Shown: positions 17,490 through 25,768 of the stretch, piece after piece | Numbering within the stretch: position 1 is the stretch's first letter | Layout of the letters: every line of letters starts with the position of its first letter | NCBI GenBank assembly: GCA_023440705.1 | Contig: JAEXRP010000054.1 | Coordinates: 1-64,000 of the forward strand | DNA from: Soonwooa sp023440705 | GTDB taxonomy: Bacteria > Bacteroidota > Bacteroidia > Flavobacteriales > Weeksellaceae | Reading direction: 5' to 3' | DNA length: 64,000 nucleotides | Notes under the pieces: model-generated | Told to the model about the DNA's origin: nothing | What the model saw: only the letters and a program-made list of their open reading frames with translations | Databases searched by the model: none | Translations under genes and position numbers: made by a program

Positions 17490-18803
17490 TTATTTAGTAC
17501 GAATCCATTTCCAAAGTTCTTTGGCTGTGGCTTTGTTTCCGTACATCAAAATACCGATTCGGTAGATTTTTGCTGCAACAAAAACCATGAAAAGTGTGGA
17601 AGCAATCAGCAATGAAATTGATAAAATAATTTGCCATGCCGGAACGCCAAACGGAATTCTTGCAACCATTGCAACCGGCGACGTAAACGGAATAATCGAT
17701 AACCAAAAACCTAGAGGTCCATCTGGATTGTTGAAAATCGTGAAGCTTCCGTACATACCCAACATCAATGGCATTATCGCAAATAAAGTGAATTGTTGTG
17801 TTTCGGTTTCGTTGTCAACAGCCGAACCAATTGCGGCGTACATTGAGCTGTAGAAGATATATCCACAAAGAAAAAACACGATGAAAACTGCGATTATCAA
17901 TCCGAAATTCATGTCCAGTAAAGTGTGAGAAACTTGTCCAATAATCTGTTGGATATCCATTTTGTTCATGGTTTCGCTAGCTTCAGCAGGAATGTTTTTT
18001 TGCATTGCCATAAATCCTGTGTTAAGGAATAATGCTGAAGTGACAAACATACCAATCCAAATAATAAATTGCGTTAAAGCAACCAATGTTACACCGATTA
18101 TTTTACCCATCATCAATTCGAATGGTTTAACCGACGAAATGATAATCTCGACAACGCGGTTATTTTTTTCTTCCAAAACGCTACGCATTACGCGAACGCC
18201 ATAGATGATGATAAACATAAAAGTGGCGTACACCAAAACCATGCTTAGTCCAGTTTTGATGCCAAAAGCCATGTCGTTGTCAGGTTTGTTGTTTTCGGCA
18301 ACGTTTTGCGTTGTGATTTTGAAACCAGAATTTAAGTCTACGATTTGCGTTTCGGAAAGTCCAAGTTGTTTGATTTTCTCCTTTTTTAGAATGTCGCTTA
18401 GGTCACTGTTTATCGAAGATTTGGTGTCCATTCCGATTTTTTTGTTCGTCAAAAGTTTGGTCGCAGTTTCCAACGAATTAAAATTTTGATTCTGAACTTG
18501 TGGAATAATCAGCAATCCATCAATACCTTCCATATCTTTTAAAGTGCTTGTCAGTGCACGTTCAGTAGATTCGGGTACGAAAGTATAAGTGATGTCTTTA
18601 GTCGATTTTAGTTGCTTAGTAAAAATTCCACTTTTGTCGATCACGTTAAAGTGATATTCTGACTCGTTAGCTTTGAACATAAAAGCGACCAAAACGCCAA
18701 AACCAATCATTAATAGCGGCGCCAAAATCGTAAGAATAATAAAAGATTTTTTCTTAACCTGCGTCAAGTATTCTCTTTTGGTGATAAGTATAATGTTTTT
18801 CAT
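17490..18803 (-). CDS. ABC-2 type transporter permease (NatB-like)
   Basis: 437 aa. A first membrane helix (about residues 20-42) is followed by a ~130-residue extracytoplasmic loop, and then a bundle of five to six helices in the C-terminal half, the layout of NatB/YhaP-type ABC-2 permeases. The N-terminus ITKREYLTQVKKKSFI is typical of the family. The ATP-binding subunit gene lies 21 bases upstream and both form an exporter operon. NatAB exports Na+ in Bacillus, but related pairs export other small molecules, so the substrate is not assigned. Confidence 0.85.
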   Translation of the reverse strand: MKNIILITKREYLTQVKKKSFIILTILAPLLMIGFGVLVAFMFKANESEYHFNVIDKSGIFTKQLKSTKDITYTFVPESTERALTSTLKDMEGIDGLLIIPQVQNQNFNSLETATKLLTNKKIGMDTKSSINSDLSDILKKEKIKQLGLSETQIVDLNSGFKITTQNVAENNKPDNDMAFGIKTGLSMVLVYATFMFIIIYGVRVMRSVLEEKNNRVVEIIISSVKPFELMMGKIIGVTLVALTQFIIWIGMFVTSALFLNTGFMAMQKNIPAEASETMNKMDIQQIIGQVSHTLLDMNFGLIIAVFIVFFLCGYIFYSSMYAAIGSAVDNETETQQFTLFAIMPLMLGMYGSFTIFNNPDGPLGFWLSIIPFTSPVAMVARIPFGVPAWQIILSISLLIASTLFMVFVAAKIYRIGILMYGNKATAKELWKWIRTK

Positions 18804-18824
18804 TTAGTCAAAAATTAGTGCAGA

Positions 18825-19733
18825 TTAATTAGATTTCACAGCGTTGATGAAAACTTCGTTCATGCTCGGTATTTTTTCGTTGAAGCTTCTTACGTTTCCG
18901 ATGCTCATCAGATCTTGAAGCAAAAGATTTCTGTTTTCAACGTTTTCAAAATCAAAAGATACCAACGCATTTTCTTCTTTAACATCTTGCAATTGATGCA
19001 GATTGCGGAAGTTTTCGAATTTCGAATTGTCGAAATCTGATAAAGTCACCGCGAAAATATTTTGCTTGAACTGCTCTCTAACATCAAAAACTTTTCCGTC
19101 CAATACTTTACGAGAATTGTTGATTAGCGCTACATAATCGCACATTTCTTCAACACTTTCCATACGGTGTGTGGATAGGATAATCGTAGTGCCGTTTTCT
19201 TTAAGTTTTAGGATTTGATCTTTTATCAAATTAGCATTAACAGGGTCAAAACCAGAAAATGGCTCATCCAAAATCAACAATTTTGGGCGGTGCAAAACCG
19301 TTACTACAAATTGGATTTTCTGCGCCATACCTTTCGATAATTCGCTTAGTTTTTTCTTCCACCATTGGTCGATTTCCAATTGTGCGAACCAATATTTCGC
19401 TTGTTCCAAAGCATCTTGACGCGACATACCTTTCAGCTCCCCAAAATACAAAAGTTGGTCGCCGACCGTCATATTTTTATAAAGTCCACGCTCTTCAGGC
19501 ATGTAACCAATTTGTTTGATGTGCTCTTGGTTAAGCGGTTGATCGTTGATCCAAACTTGACCTTTATCAGGTTGTGTAATTTGGTTAATGATACGGATAA
19601 AAGAAGTTTTTCCAGCGCCGTTAGGGCCCAAAAGTCCATAAATACTGGCGGTAGGAACGTTGATGCTGAAATCTTGCAAAGCAACTTTTTTTCCGGCGTT
19701 GTAAGTTTTTTTGATGTGTTCTGCTCTTAGCAT
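18825..19733 (-). CDS. ABC transporter ATP-binding protein (NatA-like)
   Basis: About 302 aa from the ATG at 19733 (MLRAEHIKKTYNAG); an upstream in-frame ATG at 19760 adds nine unlikely residues and runs into the repeat element. Walker A is LLGPNGAGKTS, the signature motif is LSKGMAQK (a variant of LSGGQ), Walker B is LLILDEPFSGFDP, and the switch His is in STHRMESVEEM. The C-terminal ~75 residues form the extension seen in NatA-type subunits. It powers the permease encoded immediately downstream. Confidence 0.9.
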   Translation of the reverse strand: MLRAEHIKKTYNAGKKVALQDFSINVPTASIYGLLGPNGAGKTSFIRIINQITQPDKGQVWINDQPLNQEHIKQIGYMPEERGLYKNMTVGDQLLYFGELKGMSRQDALEQAKYWFAQLEIDQWWKKKLSELSKGMAQKIQFVVTVLHRPKLLILDEPFSGFDPVNANLIKDQILKLKENGTTIILSTHRMESVEEMCDYVALINNSRKVLDGKVFDVREQFKQNIFAVTLSDFDNSKFENFRNLHQLQDVKEENALVSFDFENVENRNLLLQDLMSIGNVRSFNEKIPSMNEVFINAVKSN

Positions 19734-19745
19734 AATTTTATTTTT

Positions 19746-19865
19746 TAGGAGCTTTATCACGCTGTCCGCTGTATCTTTGGGCTTGTCGCTCGGTCGGCTC
19801 CGCTGCGCTCCGCCGCCTCACTCCAACCCAAAGGATGCCGCTTCCATCGTGGCTAGGGATTTCTC
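19746..19865. repeat. GC-rich intergenic element
   Basis: About 120 bases of much higher GC than the surroundings, running from AGGAGC to GGCTAGGG. The words CTTTGGG (19775-19781) and CCCAAAG (19827-19833) are inverted and enclose a very C-rich stretch that includes GCTCCGCTGCGCTCCGCC. It lies directly upstream of the ABC ATPase gene, where a promoter would be expected. It resembles, from memory, dispersed elements common in Flavobacteriia. The remaining ~300 bases up to the next gene are AT-rich and show only short GATTCTT-type direct repeats (20060-20080) and the promoter motif listed next. Confidence 0.6.
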
Positions 19866-20154
19866 ATCCGTAGAAAGATTCTCCTTTTTTATTGATTTTT
19901 TTTGAATCTATAAAATTAGTCTAAACTTTCCTGAAATGTTACAGAATTCTTTAGAAAAAATCAGTTTTCAAAACCCTAGAGCTGTGTTTTAAGTTGCAAG
20001 GTATAATGCAATAGTTTTTAAATATGAATGAGATTCTTAAAACCTGATTCGTAATTCTCGGTTCTTGATTCTTGATTCTAGCATCTAAAACCTGACTTTC
20101 GACACATTTTTTCAATTTTTTATAAAGACTTTTTTATAGTTTTTTCAGGCATTG

Positions 20155-20162
20155 TAACTTTG
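20155..20162 (+). promoter_or_regulatory. -7 box TAACTTTG before the AEC transporter gene
   Basis: A full TAnnTTTG match 31 bases before the ATG at 20194. Confidence 0.45.
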
Positions 20163-20193
20163 CAACTTCAAATCTTAAAACTCAGTTTATAAA

Positions 20194-21102
20194 ATGGTAA
20201 ATTTTGTTTTGATTGCGGTGTGCATTATTGCGGGAATGCTTTTCAAAGCAACAAAATCGATACATCCCGATGCGCACAAAGGCATCAATACTTGGATTTT
20301 GTATTTAGCGTTGCCAGCAGTGTCGTTTAAATATTTACCGAAAGTTCAATGGTCATCGGAAATGCTTTTTCCGATTTTTTCAACTTTGTTAATTGCGGTT
20401 GGAAGTGGCATTTTTATGAAATATTATTGCAAATACAAAGGCTATTCTCGACGTTCGCAGAGCACTTTGGATTTAGCAAGTGGTTACAGTAATACGTCTT
20501 TCATCGGTTTTCCGTTAATTTCTGCTTTTTATGGTGAAAGTTTATTAAGTATTGCCATTATTTGTGACCAAACGATGTTTTTGGCATTATCGACTTTAGG
20601 AATTATTTCCGCTTTAAAAGGTGGAAGCAAATCTGGAAATATCAGCGCAAAATTTATCCTGAAAAGATTGTTTACATTTCCGCCTTTCCTCGGTTGCATT
20701 GGTGCTTTGGTGATTTCTCAATTTGTAGATTTAAGTTTTGCAGAACCGTTTTTTGATAAATTGGCGGCAACAGTTGGCCCTTTAGCATTATTTTCTGTCG
20801 GACTTCAATTGAAATTTAATGGTTGGAAAAAACTGATGCCGCAGATTTCCACTTCGATGTTGTACAAACTTATTTTAGCACCAGCAATCGTTTTTGGATT
20901 GGCTTTAATTTTCGGAATTAAAGGCGAGGTTGCTAAAATCAGTATTTTCGAAGCTGCAATGCCGACTTTAGTGACATCCAGTATCATCGCAGAACAATTC
21001 CGACTCAATACAAAACTCACCAATCTAATCATCGGAATCAGTATTATTGTTGGCTTTTTTACTTCGGCGATGTGGTATAAATTGATTGGTTTATTTTTCT
21101 AA
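20194..21102 (+). CDS. AEC (auxin efflux carrier) family transporter
   Basis: 302 aa, hydrophobic throughout with about ten membrane segments in two halves, the size and topology of the bacterial AEC family (bile/arsenite/riboflavin-type fold). Recognisable stretches are GINTWILYLALPAVSFKYLP near the N-terminus, LASGYSNTSFIGFPLI in the middle and EAAMPTLVTSSIIAEQF late. Bacterial members often move dicarboxylates such as malate; no substrate can be read here. The 3' end overlaps by 12 bases the end of the convergent secreted-protein gene. Confidence 0.85.
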   Translation: MVNFVLIAVCIIAGMLFKATKSIHPDAHKGINTWILYLALPAVSFKYLPKVQWSSEMLFPIFSTLLIAVGSGIFMKYYCKYKGYSRRSQSTLDLASGYSNTSFIGFPLISAFYGESLLSIAIICDQTMFLALSTLGIISALKGGSKSGNISAKFILKRLFTFPPFLGCIGALVISQFVDLSFAEPFFDKLAATVGPLALFSVGLQLKFNGWKKLMPQISTSMLYKLILAPAIVFGLALIFGIKGEVAKISIFEAAMPTLVTSSIIAEQFRLNTKLTNLIIGISIIVGFFTSAMWYKLIGLFF

Positions 21103-21564
21103 AACAAAATCATAGAGGAAAATAGAATCTATGTTGTTCCTCCATTGCTCAAAAGATGCTGCGTTGCTTACAACTGGAACGATCGAAGTTGGTGCATAAA
21201 TTTCAGAATCTTTTAATCGGATTTTAGCCTTGTATGTTAACTTTTTACCAGTTTTTTGAATCATGTACAAAATATAAGATTCGCTGGTTCCCATTGTGGC
21301 TTTAGAGAAATTGATTTCGATTCTATTGTCAACTTTATTGTCTTTTTCAAAGGATGTGAGAAAAGACATCATGTTAAGTGTTTCTTTGATATCCTCTTCT
21401 TTCTTTAGATCAAAACTTTCAAATTTTCCATCAACAATTTTTGGATTTAGAATCAACTTTTTACCTATCGGAATTGTAATTTCAGCGCCTTTAATGATTG
21501 TTTTTTCCTGAGAGAATAACAAACTAAATGAACAAAGTAATAAGAAGAAAAACTGCTTTTTCAT
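21091..21564 (-). CDS. Secreted protein of unknown function
   Basis: 157 aa. A signal peptide (about residues 1-18, KKQFFFLLLCSFSLLFSQ) is followed by a beta-rich mature domain with alternating strands (IEINFSKATMG, ESYILYMIQKTGKKLTYKAKIRL). I do not recognise a family. The gene is alone on its strand between an AEC transporter and priA, and overlaps the former tail to tail. Confidence 0.75.
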   Translation of the reverse strand: MKKQFFFLLLCSFSLLFSQEKTIIKGAEITIPIGKKLILNPKIVDGKFESFDLKKEEDIKETLNMMSFLTSFEKDNKVDNRIEINFSKATMGTSESYILYMIQKTGKKLTYKAKIRLKDSEIYAPTSIVPVVSNAASFEQWRNNIDSIFLYDFVLEK

Positions 21565-21665
21565 TGTTAATTGTGATAAAAATTATAGGGTTGAAAATAC
21601 AAAAATTCTATTAAGATTTTGAAATAGATGTTTAAAGAATTATTTTTACCCTTAAATTCTATTTT

Positions 21666-24113
21666 TTGCATTACGCCCAAGTTATTTTACCGCTCAATCT
21701 TTCAGGTTCTTTTACGTATAAAGTGCCCGATGAATTGTTGGACGAAATTCAGCTTGGAATGCGGGTTTTGGTGCAATTTGGTGGTAAGAAAATCTATACA
21801 GGAATCGTTTGGGATTTGCATCAAAATGAACCTGAAACTTTTGTCCCGAAAGACATTATCAATATTCTTGATCAAAAGCCGATTCTTCCCGTTCAACAAA
21901 TTGAGTTCTGGAACTGGCTTTCCGATTATTATCTCTGCAATTTAGGCGAAATTTACCGTTTTGCTTTTCCGTCTTCCTTAAAATTGGAGAGCGAAACTTA
22001 TCTTAAATTAAAACCAAATGCCGTTGTCGATTTTCAGAATTTGGATGTCAACGAAATGTACTTAATTCAAGCTTTGGAAGTTCGACAATTGATAAATTTG
22101 ACGGACATTGAAGCTTTTATTCCGAAAAAAGACATTATTAAAACCATCAATTCGCTTATTGATATGCAATATATTGAAATTGATGAGCAAGTTGCGGAAA
22201 AATATCGTGCCAAGGAAGTGGCTTATGTGAGGATAAAAGATGAGGTTTTAAAGAATTTTGAACTCACAGAAATTCTTTCACAACTGAAAAGAGCGCCAAA
22301 ACAGAAAGATTTGTTTTTGGCGATTTTGGATAAGCAAACAGAAAATCCAGATTCTCCGATAAAAAAGTCGGAATTATTTGATGATGGATTTTTTGCTCAC
22401 TCGCACATCAAATCTTTAATTGATAAAAATTGGGTTGAAGAATATTTCCTTCAAAAAGATAGAATTGATTACTACGACGGCGATACCGAAGATTTAGAAG
22501 AGTTGACTTCTGCCCAAAAACAAGCTTTGGTTTTGGTGAATGAAGCCTTTTCTGAAAATAAAAATGTGCTCCTGCATGGCGTAACATCTTCTGGGAAAAC
22601 GCATATTTATTTAGAAAAAATCGAGGAATGTATTAACGAAGGAAGAAATGTTTTGTTTTTGCTTCCCGAGATTGCTTTAACCAAGCAAATTACGCAGCGT
22701 TTGGAGAAAAAATATGGCAGCGCGCTTGGATTTTATCATCAAAAATTGACCGATTTCGAAAGGGTAGAAGTTTGGCGAAAAGTAAAGAACGATGAACTTA
22801 AAATTCTTATCGGAACACGAAATGCATTGTTTTTGCCTTATCAAAATTTAGGTTTAATTATTGTTGATGAAGAGCACGATTCTGCTTATCGTCCACGAGA
22901 AGTTTCGCCGTTTTTTAATGCTAAAGATGCTGCACAGATTTTAGGTCAAAAATATGGAGCTAATGTTATTTTGGGTTCTGCAACGCCGTCTGTTGAAAGT
23001 TATTTTGCAGCTCGAAAAGATAAATTAAAATACGTTTTCTTGGGTGAAAGATTCGGAAAAGTAGATTTGCCGAAATTTGAACTTATTAATTTTAAAGAAG
23101 CCCAAGATTCTAAGAATGTTTCGGGAGATTTTTCGTTTCATTTGTTGGAAAATATTAGACAAAATTTAGAACATAAAAATCAAACTATTGTCTTACACAA
23201 CCGCCGTGGTTATGCGAATGTTGTGGAATGTGAGTCTTGCGGTTACGTTAATTATTGCTCGAATTGTGATGTTGTGATGACCTATCATAAATATTCGAAC
23301 GAGATGAAATGTCATTATTGTGGTCAACGTGCTTCGAAACCGAAAATTTGTCCAAAATGCCATTCCGAAAATTTGAATGAAAGAGGCGTTGGCGTGGAGC
23401 AAATTCATGAGGAATTGCAAAAGCTTTTTCCAGAAGCTGAGGTCGATAGAATGGATGTAGATTCGATGCGCAAGAAGTTTGCGTACGAAAAATTATACGA
23501 AAAAATTGAAGACAGAGAAACCGACATTATCGTAGGAACGCAAATGATTTCCAAAGGTTTGGATTTTGACCACATCGAGTTGGTTGCCATTCCGAGAGCG
23601 GATTCTTTAATGTATGTTCAAGATTTTAGGGCGGAAGAAAGGGCTTATCAGTTGATGACGCAGGTTTCTGGGCGTGCTGGTCGAGTTTCTGGACAAGGAA
23701 AAGTTTTAATTCAAACTTATAATCCGCAAAATCCTGTTTTTGAATTGATCCAACGAAATGATATTCAAGGGATTTACGAATATTTTCTTAACGAACGCAA
23801 AAAGTTCTATTATCCGCCATTTACGAAATTGATAATGATAGAACTAAAACACCGCCGAGAAGACAAAGTGAATCGTGCGTCACAGTTTTTAGGTTCAATC
23901 CTGAGAAAATACTTGCCCGAAGATTGTATTTTGGGTCCCGAACCTGCTTTTATAGCACGTTTGAACAATATGTATCAGTTTCAAATTTTGCTGAAACTTC
24001 CGCGAGGTAAGAACTATTTAATATTTAAAGACTACATCCGTAAGAGCTTTGAAGAATTCGAAGAAATCTCGGCTTACAAAAGTATTAAGAAACTTGTTTA
24101 CGTTGATTTTTAA
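21666..24113 (+). CDS. priA: Primosomal replication protein N' (helicase)
   Basis: 815 aa SF2 3'-5' helicase that restarts stalled replication forks. The N-terminal DNA-binding domain (HYAQVILPL...) is followed by Walker A (GVTSSGKTHIYLE, ~300), the DEEH box (IVDEEHDSAYRP, ~400) and a zinc-binding insertion with eight Cys in four CxxC-type pairs (CESCGYVNYCSNC and later CHYCG, CPKC; about 520-560). Motif VI is QVSGRAGRV. All key parts are present and the length is normal for Bacteroidota. The start is a TTG; no ATG or GTG gives a better family-like N-terminus. Confidence 0.95.
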   Translation: MHYAQVILPLNLSGSFTYKVPDELLDEIQLGMRVLVQFGGKKIYTGIVWDLHQNEPETFVPKDIINILDQKPILPVQQIEFWNWLSDYYLCNLGEIYRFAFPSSLKLESETYLKLKPNAVVDFQNLDVNEMYLIQALEVRQLINLTDIEAFIPKKDIIKTINSLIDMQYIEIDEQVAEKYRAKEVAYVRIKDEVLKNFELTEILSQLKRAPKQKDLFLAILDKQTENPDSPIKKSELFDDGFFAHSHIKSLIDKNWVEEYFLQKDRIDYYDGDTEDLEELTSAQKQALVLVNEAFSENKNVLLHGVTSSGKTHIYLEKIEECINEGRNVLFLLPEIALTKQITQRLEKKYGSALGFYHQKLTDFERVEVWRKVKNDELKILIGTRNALFLPYQNLGLIIVDEEHDSAYRPREVSPFFNAKDAAQILGQKYGANVILGSATPSVESYFAARKDKLKYVFLGERFGKVDLPKFELINFKEAQDSKNVSGDFSFHLLENIRQNLEHKNQTIVLHNRRGYANVVECESCGYVNYCSNCDVVMTYHKYSNEMKCHYCGQRASKPKICPKCHSENLNERGVGVEQIHEELQKLFPEAEVDRMDVDSMRKKFAYEKLYEKIEDRETDIIVGTQMISKGLDFDHIELVAIPRADSLMYVQDFRAEERAYQLMTQVSGRAGRVSGQGKVLIQTYNPQNPVFELIQRNDIQGIYEYFLNERKKFYYPPFTKLIMIELKHRREDKVNRASQFLGSILRKYLPEDCILGPEPAFIARLNNMYQFQILLKLPRGKNYLIFKDYIRKSFEEFEEISAYKSIKKLVYVDF

Positions 24114-24210
24114 CAAAGTTTAACAAAGTTTAAAAGCTTTTATAACGTGTAAGAGCATCGACGGAAGCAATAATGTCTAACTTTACTTCGTTTTGAGAAA
24201 GGCTGATTTT

Positions 24211-24236
24211 ATTTGACAAATGTAGAATTGTCAAAT
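24211..24236 (+). promoter_or_regulatory. Inverted repeat upstream of dacB
   Basis: ATTTGACAA (24211-24219) and TTGTCAAAT (24228-24236) are perfect 9-bp arms with an 8-base spacer. It lies 30 bases before the dacB ATG and has no T run after it, so an operator is as likely as a terminator for priA. Confidence 0.35.
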
Positions 24237-24265
24237 TTTCAACTTTTTTATCTAAATGTTTGAGA

Positions 24266-25717
24266 ATGAATAAATTTAAGAAATACATTAGCGTACTTAG
24301 TTTAGGTTTTTCCATTAGCATTTTTGCACAGACATCTGCAGTATCTTCAATTCCTCAATTTTATGAGCAACCAGGTCTTTTGGCGAAAGAGATTTCTCCC
24401 GAAAAATCCTTGTTGTCTCCTAAAGAGAATATTGAAGTTAACATCAACAGAATGTTTTCGGATCCTGTTCTAAGAACTGCAAATTGGGGATTTGTTGTGT
24501 ACGATCCCAAAAGCAACAAGATTATAACATCTTACAACGAAACAACACCATTAATTCCTGCTTCGACAACCAAATTGCTAACCACAGAAACGGCTTATTC
24601 TTATTTTGGAGGAAACTTCAGATGGAATACGCAGTTGGAGTTTTCAGGTAATATCGATGAAAATGGCGTGTTAGATGGTAATCTTTACATTATTGGAAGT
24701 GGAGATCCTTCTTTTGGAGCTTTGCGCGTTGGTTCTACATCGGCTTCAGGTCTGGTTTCGCAATTTATGAATGCTATTCGCGATAAGGGAATAAAAAAAG
24801 TAAATGGCGAGATTATCGTAGAAACTGGCGTTTTTAAAGAAAACAAAACGGATTTGCCATCTAATATCGTTTGGTTAGACCACAATAACTACTATTTGCC
24901 TGTTGGGACAACAAGAGATATTAATCCAAGAAATGAGAAGTTAATTGTTAAACAAAATAATCCTTTTAACAACGAAAAACGTTACTTCTATATGTCGCCA
25001 TACAATAACAAAATGGTATATGCCGACAAATTTGAAGGGGGAGGGTTACCAACAAAATTAGCTGATCCACCAACGACGCTAGCAAATTCTTTAAGAGCTT
25101 CGATCTTAAAGTCAGGTATTGCTGTTCCTGGAAAAGTAACAGCAAGATTTATCGATCCAACGCCTGAACCAAGAGAAATACTTAGCAATTACAAGTCGCC
25201 GATGCTTTCGGAGATTGTACATTATACCAACCAACATAGTGATAATGCCTTGTCGGAAGCTTTATTAAAATGTTTAGGATTTTATGTTTCTGGAGATCAA
25301 GTCGCAGAAGCTGGAAAGCAAGTTGTCCGTACGCATCTTGAAGGAAAATCGTTCGATACCAATGGTCTTAACTATGTAGATGGTAGCGGTTATTCTCGCA
25401 GCAATCTCGTGACGCCAATTGCTCAGGTTAAGTTTTTGACAGGACTGATGAAAGAGTCTTATTATAAAGACTATTTTGAATCTCTTCCTATTGCAGGACA
25501 GTCTGGGACGCTAAAAAAGATGTTTTTAACGAACTCGAATGGACAGATTTTTGCTAAAACAGGGACTTTAAGTCGTGTTAAAACCCTCGCAGGTTACATA
25601 AAAACTAGAAGTGGAAAAACATTGGTTTTCTCACTGTTAATCAATAATTACACTGGGTCTGTAGCACAAGTCAAAGATAGAATGGAGCAACTTTTGGATC
25701 CTACTTTAGATTTGTAA
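24266..25717 (+). CDS. dacB: D-alanyl-D-alanine carboxypeptidase/endopeptidase (PBP4, family S13)
   Basis: About 483 aa from the ATG at 24266; an in-frame TTG at 24260 adds two residues. A signal peptide ends near SISIFAQ. The three penicillin-binding motifs are in place: SxxK as PASTTKLL (~100), SxN as QHSDNALSE (~320) and KTG as FAKTGTLS (~430). The long insertion between motifs 1 and 2 is typical of class C PBPs. It trims or cleaves peptidoglycan stem peptides in the periplasm. It is monocistronic, with a clear terminator after it. Confidence 0.92.
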   Translation: MNKFKKYISVLSLGFSISIFAQTSAVSSIPQFYEQPGLLAKEISPEKSLLSPKENIEVNINRMFSDPVLRTANWGFVVYDPKSNKIITSYNETTPLIPASTTKLLTTETAYSYFGGNFRWNTQLEFSGNIDENGVLDGNLYIIGSGDPSFGALRVGSTSASGLVSQFMNAIRDKGIKKVNGEIIVETGVFKENKTDLPSNIVWLDHNNYYLPVGTTRDINPRNEKLIVKQNNPFNNEKRYFYMSPYNNKMVYADKFEGGGLPTKLADPPTTLANSLRASILKSGIAVPGKVTARFIDPTPEPREILSNYKSPMLSEIVHYTNQHSDNALSEALLKCLGFYVSGDQVAEAGKQVVRTHLEGKSFDTNGLNYVDGSGYSRSNLVTPIAQVKFLTGLMKESYYKDYFESLPIAGQSGTLKKMFLTNSNGQIFAKTGTLSRVKTLAGYIKTRSGKTLVFSLLINNYTGSVAQVKDRMEQLLDPTLDL

Positions 25718-25736
25718 CACAATATTTTATAATTTT

Positions 25737-25767
25737 AATACTCGCAACATTGCGAGTATTTTTTTTA
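25737..25767 (+). terminator. Intrinsic terminator after dacB
   Basis: AATACTCGCAA (25737-25747) and TTGCGAGTATT (25750-25760) are perfect 11-bp arms around CA, followed by a T run. Confidence 0.9.
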
Positions 25768-25768
25768 T

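Noticed and set aside
20046..20085. GATTCTT-type short direct repeats
   Set aside because: Two imperfect units in AT-rich DNA; too weak for a repeat array.
24130..24321. A 63-codon minus-strand frame between priA and dacB
   Set aside because: It overlaps the dacB signal peptide region and the inverted repeat, and no start context or family was recognised.
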